This document shows positions 5,096 through 12,370 of a DNA stretch of 13,043 bases, piece after piece; the first letter of the stretch is position 1; each line of letters begins with the position of its first letter. A model generated the notes under the pieces. That model was not told where the DNA came from and made no database searches. It saw nothing but the letters and a program-made list of their open reading frames with translations. Location: contig JAEDHF010000034.1 of assembly GCA_016297165.1 (NCBI GenBank), positions 1 to 13,043 on the forward strand, in the 5' to 3' direction. The translations under genes were made by a program, and so were the position numbers. This stretch comes from Oscillospiraceae bacterium. Lineage in GTDB: Bacteria; Bacillota; Clostridia; Oscillospirales; Ruminococcaceae.

Positions 5096-7696
5096 ATGAA
5101 CACCAACAAATTAACTAAAAAGTCAATGGAAGTAATCGGTACTGCACAGAATATCGCAATTTCCAATTCCAATCAGCAGATTGACCAGCTTCATATTTTA
5201 CTGGCTTTATTGTCTGACAGAGAGGGACTTATCCCACAGCTTCTTTCAAAAATGGGAGTTGACGAAAACGCAGTAAAATCCGAAGCGGAAAAGGCTGTTG
5301 AGGGGCTTCCTAAGGTAACGGGAAGCGGCAGAAGGGCAGACGAGGTATATATTACTCCCGAAACCGATAAGGCGCTTACCTATGCAGAAGAAACTGCGGA
5401 AAAAATGGGAGACGAATATATCTCCGTAGAGCATCTTTTTATCGGTCTTATCGAAAAGGGAAAGGATAAGACTAAGGATATCCTTTCCTCCTTCGGCATC
5501 ACAAGGGATAGATTTCTTACTGCCCTTAAAAGCGTAAGAGGTAACGCAAGAGTAACGGGTGACAATCCCGAAAGCACCTATGACGTACTGAAAAAATACG
5601 GACAGGATTTAGTAGAGCTTGCCCGTAACAATAAGCTTGACCCCGTTATAGGTCGTGACAGCGAAATTCGTAATGTTATCCGTATTCTTTCGAGAAAGAG
5701 CAAGAATAACCCCGTTCTTATCGGCGAGCCCGGCGTAGGTAAAACCGCTATTGCCGAGGGTCTCGCCCTAAGAATAGTCAGGGGAGACGTACCCGATACC
5801 TTAAAGGACAGGAGCGTATTTTCCCTTGATATGGGCGCTCTTGTTGCAGGCGCAAAGTACAGGGGCGAATTTGAGGAGCGTTTAAAGTCCGTTCTTCGTG
5901 AAATTAAGGAAAGCGACGGTAAAATCATACTCTTTATTGATGAGCTTCATCTTATCGTAGGGGCAGGTAAAACCGACGGCGCTATGGACGCAGGTAATAT
6001 CTTAAAGCCTATGCTTGCCCGCGGCGAGCTTCATTGTATCGGCGCAACCACTCTTAACGAATACCGTCAGTATATCGAAAAGGACGCCGCTCTCGAAAGA
6101 CGTTTCCAGCCTGTTATGGTAGGAGAGCCTACCGTAGAGGACACTATTTCAATTCTAAGGGGCATTAAGGAGCGTTACGAGGTATTCCATGGCGTAAAGA
6201 TAAGCGATAACGCCCTTATTGCGGCAGCTACCCTTTCCAACCGCTATATTTCTGACAGATTCCTGCCCGATAAGGCGATAGACCTTGTGGACGAAGCCTG
6301 CGCCCTTATAAAGACGGAAATGGAGTCTATGCCTACGGAGCTTGATGAGCTTTCGAGAAAGATAATGCAGCACGAAATCGAGGAAGCGGCTCTTGCTAAG
6401 GAAAACGATAAGCTTTCAGCAGACCGCCTTGAAGAAATCCGCCGTGAGCTTTCGGATATGAGAAGCTCCTTTAAGGAAATGAAGGCGAAATGGGAAAACG
6501 AGAAGGTTTCTATAACAAAGGTACAGGATATCAGAAAGGAAATCGAAAGCGTTACCGCTGAAATCGATAAGGCAAAGCGGGAATATAACCTTAATAAGGC
6601 AGCTGAGCTACAGTACGGCAGACTGCCCCAGTTAAAGGCGCAGCTTGAAGAGGCTGAAAAATCGGCAGAGGACGAAAAGGCAAGAACTCTTCTTCGTGAT
6701 AAGGTTACCGAGGAGGAAATCGCTAAGATTATCTGCCGCTGGACGGGTATTCCCGTATCAAAGCTTATGGAGGGCGAGAGAGAAAAGCTCCTTAATATGG
6801 AAGGTATTCTTCATAAGAGAGTTATCGGTCAGGACGAGGCGGTAGAAAAGGTAAGCGAGGCTATTATCCGTTCCCGTGCAGGAATACAGGACCCCAACCG
6901 TCCCTTAGGCTCATTCCTTTTCTTAGGACCTACGGGCGTAGGTAAGACCGAGCTTGCGAAGGCTCTTTCCGAGGCGCTTTTTGATGACGAAAACGGAATT
7001 GTCCGTATTGATATGAGCGAATATATGGAGAAATTCAGCGTGTCCCGTCTTATAGGAGCACCTCCCGGATATGTAGGCTACGACGAGGGCGGCCAGCTTA
7101 CGGAGGCAATCCGCCGTAAGCCCTATGCGGTTGTGCTTTTCGATGAAATTGAAAAGGCTCACCCCGACGTATTCAACATTCTTCTCCAGGTTCTCGACGA
7201 CGGCAGAATTACCGACTCCCAGGGCAGAACCGTAGATTTCAAGAATACAATCATCATTCTAACCTCTAACTTAGGCTCTCCCTATATCCTCGACGGCATT
7301 ACCGATAAGGGCGAAATTTCCGAAGAGGCGAGAAGTCAGGTTGACGCTTTGCTGAAGCAGTCCTTCCGTCCCGAATTCCTTAATCGTCTTGATGAAATCG
7401 TGTATTATAAGCCTCTGGGCAGGACGGAGATTGAAAGCATTGTTGACCTTATGATTGACGCTCTCGGAAAGAGACTTGAGGATAAACAGCTTAAAATCGA
7501 GATTACCCCCGAAGCGAAAAAGTATATCATAGATAACGGCTACGACCCTGTTTACGGCGCAAGACCTCTTAAGAGATTCATTCAGCGTAAGCTTGAAACC
7601 CTTATTGCGAGGGCAATTATTGGCGACGTATTAAGGGCAGGGGATACCGTAAGGGTAGATTCCGACGGAGAAAAGCTTTATATTGCGGATAAATAA
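5096..7696 (+). CDS. clpB: ATP-dependent protein disaggregase ClpB
   Basis: An 866-residue Hsp100 chaperone of normal family length. ClpB hexamers thread aggregated proteins through a central pore, with DnaK/DnaJ/GrpE delivering substrate. Domains in order: Clp N-domain repeats (about 1-145); AAA+ 1 with Walker A GEPGVGKT (210-217), pore loop KYRGEFE (254-260) and Walker B FIDE (280-283); the coiled-coil M-domain (about 410-535) that distinguishes ClpB from ClpA and ClpX; then AAA+ 2 with Walker A GPTGVGKT (611-618), pore loop GYVGY (659-663), Walker B LFDE (681-684) and the sensor-2 GAR motif (821-823). There is no IGF/L-type ClpP-docking loop in AAA+ 2, fitting disaggregase rather than protease function. 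All catalytic motifs are intact. No heat-shock operator was found; control may act through the structured leader. No clear terminator follows. Confidence 0.97.
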   Translation: MNTNKLTKKSMEVIGTAQNIAISNSNQQIDQLHILLALLSDREGLIPQLLSKMGVDENAVKSEAEKAVEGLPKVTGSGRRADEVYITPETDKALTYAEETAEKMGDEYISVEHLFIGLIEKGKDKTKDILSSFGITRDRFLTALKSVRGNARVTGDNPESTYDVLKKYGQDLVELARNNKLDPVIGRDSEIRNVIRILSRKSKNNPVLIGEPGVGKTAIAEGLALRIVRGDVPDTLKDRSVFSLDMGALVAGAKYRGEFEERLKSVLREIKESDGKIILFIDELHLIVGAGKTDGAMDAGNILKPMLARGELHCIGATTLNEYRQYIEKDAALERRFQPVMVGEPTVEDTISILRGIKERYEVFHGVKISDNALIAAATLSNRYISDRFLPDKAIDLVDEACALIKTEMESMPTELDELSRKIMQHEIEEAALAKENDKLSADRLEEIRRELSDMRSSFKEMKAKWENEKVSITKVQDIRKEIESVTAEIDKAKREYNLNKAAELQYGRLPQLKAQLEEAEKSAEDEKARTLLRDKVTEEEIAKIICRWTGIPVSKLMEGEREKLLNMEGILHKRVIGQDEAVEKVSEAIIRSRAGIQDPNRPLGSFLFLGPTGVGKTELAKALSEALFDDENGIVRIDMSEYMEKFSVSRLIGAPPGYVGYDEGGQLTEAIRRKPYAVVLFDEIEKAHPDVFNILLQVLDDGRITDSQGRTVDFKNTIIILTSNLGSPYILDGITDKGEISEEARSQVDALLKQSFRPEFLNRLDEIVYYKPLGRTEIESIVDLMIDALGKRLEDKQLKIEITPEAKKYIIDNGYDPVYGARPLKRFIQRKLETLIARAIIGDVLRAGDTVRVDSDGEKLYIADK

Positions 7697-7718
7697 CAGG
7701 TATATTTCTCGTCGGCTA

Positions 7719-7747
7719 TTGACAAACAGAGAAAAATGTGATAATAT
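7719..7747 (+). promoter_or_regulatory. Promoter of the speD leader RNA and polyamine operon
   Basis: TTGACA (7719-7724), a 17-bp spacer and TAATAT (7742-7747), with TGA directly before the -10 box. The start is expected near 7754. It lies 23 nt after the clpB stop codon and is the only convincing promoter found between clpB and speD. Confidence 0.75.
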
Positions 7748-7753
7748 AAAGTG

Positions 7754-8046
7754 AATTGCAGAAATGAGGGTTTATCCTTTCATCATAGCAAGTTTTGACT
7801 GCCTTGTGCAGTTGAGCTGATTACTCAGCCTATTGATTCGGTTAATCCGATAACATTTTATAAGTTTGCTTATTTATTGCGGTAAGTCCGCACATCAACT
7901 TGTGAAACGGTCAATAAGAGTAGTAAAAGTATGTATGATTGCTTGCTATATAGACTCTGGAGCCCTTATAATGCACTTCGGCATAATTTATTTATAAGTG
8001 TATTGCGCATAACAGTTGATATAAGCTGTTATGCGTTTTTATTTTT
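7754..8046 (+). promoter_or_regulatory. Long structured leader RNA ending in a terminator before speD (candidate riboswitch or attenuator)
   Basis: This covers the 371-base gene-free gap before speD. ATAGCAAG (7785-7792) pairs perfectly with CTTGCTAT (7942-7949), closing a multi-branched region. Inside it are hairpins GACTG/CAGTT (7797-7801 with 7809-7813, one G-T), GCTGA/TCAGC (7816-7820 with 7825-7829), TCGG/CCGA (7838-7841 with 7847-7850), ATAAG/CTTAT (7860-7864 with 7869-7873) and GCGG/CCGC (7879-7882 with 7888-7891). TATTGA (7831-7836) with TCAATA (7911-7916) gathers several of them. An alternative pairing, AGTTGA (7810-7815) with TCAACT (7895-7900), conflicts with the first hairpin. Downstream come CTTATAA/TTATAAG (7965-7971 with 7992-7998) and the terminator. 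It could instead be a free-standing small RNA. It does not match tmRNA, RNase P RNA, SRP RNA or any riboswitch consensus I can recall. Confidence 0.65.
8006..8046 (+). terminator. Strong intrinsic terminator just upstream of speD
   Basis: CGCATAACAG (8006-8015) pairs perfectly with CTGTTATGCG (8026-8035). It is followed by five T, one A and five T. The speD start codon is at 8068 and its ribosome site AGGAAGG at 8057-8063, so any transcript reaching speD from the leader promoter or from clpB must pass this site. Confidence 0.9.
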
Positions 8047-8067
8047 GAAAAAGGATAGGAAGGACTA

Positions 8068-8829
8068 ATGGAAAATAAATTAAAGCTCTACGGTTTCAAT
8101 AATCTTACAAAGTCGCTCAGCTTCAATATCTATGATGTCTGCTACGCTAAAACCCCTAAGGAGCAGAAGAACTATATCGACTATATTGACGAGCAGTATA
8201 ACAGCGACCGAATTACCGAGATTATGACTAATCTTACGGAAATGATAGGGGCACAGGTTTTAAGCTTTTCCCACCAGGACTATGACCCACAGGGCGCTTC
8301 CGCTACCTTCCTTATTGCCGACGAGACTATGATTCCGATAAAGACGGAGGCCTCGGTAGCTCACCTTGATAAGAGCCATGTTACGGTACATACCTATCCC
8401 GAATATCACCCCGATAACAGTATCGCTACCTTCAGAGTTGATATTGACGTAGCTACCTGCGGTAAGATTACGCCTTTAACAGCTCTCGACTATCTTATCG
8501 GAAGCTTCGATTCCGATATTATTACCATGGATTACCGTGTAAGGGGTTTTACCCGTAATATTGAGGGCGAAAAGCTTTTTATCGACCATAAGATTACATC
8601 TATTCAAGATTATATAAACCCTAACATTCTCGACCGCTACGACGCCGTTGATATCAACGTTTATCAGGCTAATATGTTCCATACGAAAATGCTTATAAAG
8701 GAGATGAATCTCCAGAATTATCTCTTTAATGCCGATGTTGACGAGCTTCCGCCTAAGGTAAGACTTGATATTTCCTCGGCGCTAAGACGGGAAATGATTG
8801 AAATTTTCAGCGGAAGGAATATTTACTGA
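8068..8829 (+). CDS. speD: S-adenosylmethionine decarboxylase proenzyme (E. coli-type class 1)
   Basis: A 253-residue pyruvoyl-dependent enzyme that decarboxylates AdoMet to supply the aminopropyl donor for spermidine synthase. The proenzyme cleaves itself between Lys102 and Ser103 in AHLDKSHVTVHTYPE; Ser103 becomes the pyruvoyl group. Nearby family residues are His104, HTYPE (108-112), the Cys131 region TCGKITPL, and MDYRVRGFTRNIEGEKLFIDH. The motif order and length match the long Gram-negative type (about 264 residues) rather than the short Bacillus SpeH type (about 125). The intact AdoMetDC motifs argue against the short SpeD homologues that have become ornithine or arginine decarboxylases. 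It is the first gene of the polyamine operon; its TGA overlaps the next ATG by one base. Expression should depend on readthrough of the terminator just upstream. Confidence 0.95.
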   Translation: MENKLKLYGFNNLTKSLSFNIYDVCYAKTPKEQKNYIDYIDEQYNSDRITEIMTNLTEMIGAQVLSFSHQDYDPQGASATFLIADETMIPIKTEASVAHLDKSHVTVHTYPEYHPDNSIATFRVDIDVATCGKITPLTALDYLIGSFDSDIITMDYRVRGFTRNIEGEKLFIDHKITSIQDYINPNILDRYDAVDINVYQANMFHTKMLIKEMNLQNYLFNADVDELPPKVRLDISSALRREMIEIFSGRNIY

Positions 8830-10277
8830 TGAATTATACTCAGGAGAACGCTCCTATTTACGAAGCACTTTTGCGGATGAAGAAAATGAGGATTGTTCCC
8901 TTCGACGTCCCCGGTCATAAAAGGGGAAGGGGAAATAAGGAGCTTACGGAATTCCTCGGCGAAAGCTGTATGGAGGTTGACGTTAACTCAATGAAGCCTC
9001 TCGATAATCTCTGTCACCCCGTTTCGGTTATAAAGGACGCAGAGGAGCTTGCGGCGGAGGCCTTCGGCGCGGCAAACGCCTTCTTTATGGTAGGAGGAAC
9101 AACCTCTTCTGTACAGGCTATGATTATGTACGCCTGTAAAAGCGGCGATAAAATCATACTGCCCCGAAACGTACACAGAAGCGCAATAAATTCACTTATT
9201 TTAAGCGACGCTGTTCCCGTTTATGTCAATCCTGACACCAATGAAACCCTTGGAATACCCCTTGGTATGTCGGTAGCGGAGGTTCAGAAAGCAATAGAAG
9301 AAAACCCCGACGCAAAGGCTGTTCTTGTGAACAATCCCACCTATTACGGAATATGCTCAGACCTCAGAAGAATTACCGAAATCGCCCATGCTCACGGTAT
9401 GCTTGTGCTGGTTGACGAGGCTCACGGTACCCATTTCTATTTCGGAGACGATTTTCCGCCAACCGCTATGGAATGCGGCGCCGACCTTGCCAGCGTGAGT
9501 ATGCATAAATCGGGGGGAAGCCTTACACAAAGCTCTTTTCTTCTTATGGGCAGCAGCATAAACGCCGACTATATGCGACAGGTAATTAACCTTACCCAGA
9601 CCACCAGCGCCTCCTATCTTTTTCTTTCAAGCCTCGACCTTTCAAGGAAAAGACTTGCGCTACAGGGTAAGGAAATTTTCCACGAAACCGTGAAAATGGC
9701 AGAGTATGCAAGATATGAAATCAACGAAATAGGCGGCTATTACGCCTTTTCAAAGGAGCTTATAAATAAGGACAGCGTTTTCGATTTCGACCGCTCTAAG
9801 CTTTCGGTTCATACCCTTTCCGTAGGACTTGCGGGAATTGAGGTTTACGACCTGCTGCGTGATGAATATGATATACAGATTGAATTCGGCGATATAGGAA
9901 ATATCTTGGCCTATATTTCGGTGGGCGACAGAAAACGTGATATTGAGCGGCTTATAAGCGCTCTTGCTGAGATAAAGCGTGTTTACGGAAAGAGCAGTAC
10001 AGGTATGCTCAGTCAGGAGTATATCAACCCTGTTGTTGCGGAGACTCCCCGTAAAGCGTTTTATTCGAAAAAGAAGTCTCTGCCCTTAGAGGAAACAGCA
10101 GGCTATATATGCAGTGAATTTGTTATGTGCTATCCTCCGGGAATACCGATTCTTGCCCCCGGCGAGCTAATTACCGAGGATATAATACGCTATATAAAAT
10201 ACGCTAAGGAAAAGGGCTGCCAGATGACGGGAACGGAAGATATAAGGATCGAACGGCTTAACGTTCTCCTGCAGTAA
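8829..10277 (+). CDS. speA: PLP-dependent arginine/ornithine/lysine decarboxylase (fold type I), probably arginine decarboxylase
   Basis: A 482-residue cytoplasmic PLP enzyme of the Orn/Lys/Arg decarboxylase family, close in size to Bacillus SpeA (about 490). Visible parts are the N-terminal FDVPGHKRGRG, the cofactor loop VGGTTSSVQAM (88-98), VNNPTYYG (168-174), the PLP aspartate region VDEAHGTHF (195-203) and the Schiff-base lysine, Lys227, in SMHKSGGSLTQSS. The C-terminal small domain carries CYPPGIPILAPGE, typical of the family. Arginine to agmatine is the likely reaction, inferred from similarity to Bacillus SpeA and from linkage to speD and speE. Lysine or ornithine cannot be excluded by eye. 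The ATG overlaps the speD stop (TGATG), with GGAAGGA 10 nt upstream inside speD, so translation is probably coupled. Confidence 0.88.
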   Translation: MNYTQENAPIYEALLRMKKMRIVPFDVPGHKRGRGNKELTEFLGESCMEVDVNSMKPLDNLCHPVSVIKDAEELAAEAFGAANAFFMVGGTTSSVQAMIMYACKSGDKIILPRNVHRSAINSLILSDAVPVYVNPDTNETLGIPLGMSVAEVQKAIEENPDAKAVLVNNPTYYGICSDLRRITEIAHAHGMLVLVDEAHGTHFYFGDDFPPTAMECGADLASVSMHKSGGSLTQSSFLLMGSSINADYMRQVINLTQTTSASYLFLSSLDLSRKRLALQGKEIFHETVKMAEYARYEINEIGGYYAFSKELINKDSVFDFDRSKLSVHTLSVGLAGIEVYDLLRDEYDIQIEFGDIGNILAYISVGDRKRDIERLISALAEIKRVYGKSSTGMLSQEYINPVVAETPRKAFYSKKKSLPLEETAGYICSEFVMCYPPGIPILAPGELITEDIIRYIKYAKEKGCQMTGTEDIRIERLNVLLQ

Positions 10278-10292
10278 CGGAAAGGAGCGAAT

Positions 10293-11144
10293 ATGGATTT
10301 ATGGTTTTCGGAGTTTCATACTCCCGACGTTAAACTTTCCATAAAGGTAGAGGAACAGCTGTATAGCGGCAAAAGCGAGTTTCAGCGCATTGATGTATTC
10401 AGCTCAAAGGAATTCGGACGTTTTCTTTCCATTGACGGATATATGATGCTTACCGAAAAGGACGAATTTATCTACCACGAAATGATAACCCATGCAGCGG
10501 CGGCAGTTCACCCGAATCCTGCAAGAGTGCTTGTAATCGGCGGCGGCGACGGCGGTGTTGTAAGAGAGCTTTGCCGTTATAATGCGGTTAAGCATATCGA
10601 CCTTGTGGAAATTGACGAGCTTGTTGTTGACGTATGCAAGAAATATCTGCCCTTTACGGCGTGCTCTCTCGACGACCCGAGGGTACATATCTTCTATGAG
10701 GACGGAGTTAAGTTCATACGAAGATACGAGAACAAATATGATGTAATAATCGTTGACTCAACCGACCCCTTTGGTCCCGGAGAGGGGCTTTTTACAAAGG
10801 AATTCTACGGCAGCTGCTTCAAGGCTTTAAAAGAGGACGGAATAATGGTAAACCAGCATGAAAGCCCCTTTTACGAACAGGACGCAACAGCTATGCAAAG
10901 AGCTCACAAGCGTATTGTCGAAAGCTTCCCCATAAGCAGGGTATATCAGGCTCATATTCCCACATACCCCTCGGGACACTGGCTTTTCGGCTTCGCCTCG
11001 AAGAAATATCACCCCGTTATAGATTATGACGGAGCTAAATGGAAGGCTCTCGGAATTAAGACGAGATATTATAATTCACACATTCATGTGGGTGCATTCG
11101 CACTGCCCAATTATGTAGAATCACTTCTTGAGGAAGTAGAATAA
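10293..11144 (+). CDS. speE: Spermidine synthase (polyamine aminopropyltransferase)
   Basis: A 283-residue Rossmann-fold aminopropyltransferase, the usual size of Firmicute SpeE. It moves the aminopropyl group from decarboxylated AdoMet (made by SpeD) to an amine, usually putrescine. Motifs: YHEM (61-64) at the amine site, the GGGDGG nucleotide loop (83-88), VEIDE (105-109) binding the donor ribose, the catalytic DSTDP (155-159) with Asp155 and Asp158, and YPSGHW (225-230). All catalytic residues are present. It follows speA by 15 nt with AAAGGAG as ribosome site. The acceptor could be putrescine, agmatine or another diamine; no agmatinase is visible in the window, so this remains open. Confidence 0.94.
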   Translation: MDLWFSEFHTPDVKLSIKVEEQLYSGKSEFQRIDVFSSKEFGRFLSIDGYMMLTEKDEFIYHEMITHAAAAVHPNPARVLVIGGGDGGVVRELCRYNAVKHIDLVEIDELVVDVCKKYLPFTACSLDDPRVHIFYEDGVKFIRRYENKYDVIIVDSTDPFGPGEGLFTKEFYGSCFKALKEDGIMVNQHESPFYEQDATAMQRAHKRIVESFPISRVYQAHIPTYPSGHWLFGFASKKYHPVIDYDGAKWKALGIKTRYYNSHIHVGAFALPNYVESLLEEVE

Positions 11145-11166
11145 ATGAAAAGGAAGGTAATTTGAA

Positions 11167-12369
11167 ATGGGAAAATGTATGATTATCGGCTGCGGCGGAG
11201 TTGCTTCCGTTGCTATTCATAAGTGCTGTCAGAACAGCGAGGTTTTCGAGGGTATTATGATTGCAAGCCGCACAAAGTCGAAATGCGACGCTCTTAAGGA
11301 AAAGCTTCAGCCTACAACAAAAACCGTTATCGAAACCGCACAGGTAAACGCTGATAACGTTGATGAGCTTATTGCGCTTATCAACAGCTATAAGCCCGAT
11401 GTTGTGCTTAACCTTGCGCTTCCGTATCAGGATTTAACCATAATGGACGCTTGCCTTGCAACAAAAACCCATTATGTAGATACCGCAAACTACGAGCCTC
11501 TTGATACTGCTAAATTCGAATACAAGTGGCAGTGGGCATATCGTGAGCGCTTTAAGGAGGCAGGAATTACCGCACTTCTCGGAAGCGGTTTCGACCCCGG
11601 CGTTACCGGCGTTTTCTCCGCTTACGCTATGAAGCATCAGTTCGACGAAATCAATTATATTGATATTCTCGACTGTAACGGCGGCGACCACGGCTATCCC
11701 TTCGCCACCAACTTCAACCCCGAAATCAATATCCGAGAGGTTTCTGCAAAGGGAAGCTATATCGAGGACGGTAAATGGGTTGAAACCGAGCCTATGGAGA
11801 TCAAGAGAGTTTATAACTTTAAGGGTGTCGGCGAAAAGGATATGTACCTTCTTCACCATGAGGAGCTTGAATCCCTCGCTCTTAACATCAAAGGCATCAA
11901 GCGCATCAGATTCTTTATGACCTTCGGTCAGAGCTATTTAACTCATCTTAAATGCCTTGAAAACGTAGGTATGACCTCTATTGAACCTATTATGTACGAG
12001 GGTAAGGAGATTGTTCCCTTACAGTTCCTTAAGGCGGTACTTCCCGATCCTGCTTCCTTAGGTCCGAGAACGGTTGGAAAGACTAATATCGGCTGTATCT
12101 TCCGGGGAAAGAAGGACGGAAAGGATAAGACATACTATCTTTACAATATCTGCGACCATCAGGAATGCTATAAGGAGGTAGGCTCACAGGCCATTTCCTA
12201 CACAACGGGTGTTCCGGCTATGATAGGCGCTATGCTTATTATGACAGGTAAATGGAGCGGCGCAGGCGTATATAATATCGAAGAATTCGACCCCGATCCC
12301 TTTATGGAGGCTCTTAATAAGTGGGGTCTGCCCTGGGAAGAGGACTTTAACCCCGTATTGGTTGACTGA
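11167..12369 (+). CDS. Carboxynorspermidine/carboxyspermidine dehydrogenase (saccharopine dehydrogenase-like)
   Basis: A 400-residue NAD(P)H-dependent enzyme of the saccharopine dehydrogenase superfamily, matching the length of carboxynorspermidine synthase. The family condenses L-aspartate semialdehyde with a diamine (putrescine or diaminopropane; agmatine in a related route) and reduces the imine to a carboxylated triamine. Evidence is the N-terminal dinucleotide loop MIIGCGGVASVA (5-16), ASRTKSKCDAL after the second strand, VVLNLALPYQDL, TANYEP, and the conserved GSGFDPGVTGVFSAYA and DCNGGDHGYPFATNFNP blocks that distinguish this group from lysine-pathway enzymes. The gene after it, nspC, is the expected partner decarboxylase. 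It starts 22 nt after speE with AGGAAGG as ribosome site. The diamine substrate cannot be read from the sequence. Confidence 0.92.
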   Translation: MGKCMIIGCGGVASVAIHKCCQNSEVFEGIMIASRTKSKCDALKEKLQPTTKTVIETAQVNADNVDELIALINSYKPDVVLNLALPYQDLTIMDACLATKTHYVDTANYEPLDTAKFEYKWQWAYRERFKEAGITALLGSGFDPGVTGVFSAYAMKHQFDEINYIDILDCNGGDHGYPFATNFNPEINIREVSAKGSYIEDGKWVETEPMEIKRVYNFKGVGEKDMYLLHHEELESLALNIKGIKRIRFFMTFGQSYLTHLKCLENVGMTSIEPIMYEGKEIVPLQFLKAVLPDPASLGPRTVGKTNIGCIFRGKKDGKDKTYYLYNICDHQECYKEVGSQAISYTTGVPAMIGAMLIMTGKWSGAGVYNIEEFDPDPFMEALNKWGLPWEEDFNPVLVD

Positions 12370-12370
12370 T

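Noticed and set aside
7697..8067. 6S RNA, tmRNA, RNase P RNA or SRP RNA in the gap before speD
   Set aside because: The two ends are not complementary as in 6S RNA, there is no CCA-ended tRNA-like part, and the conserved RNase P and SRP sequence blocks are absent.
8068..8829. SpeD homologue converted to an arginine or ornithine decarboxylase
   Set aside because: The long E. coli-type architecture and the intact DKSHVTVHTYPE and TCG motifs favour genuine AdoMet decarboxylase, and speE, which needs its product, is two genes downstream.
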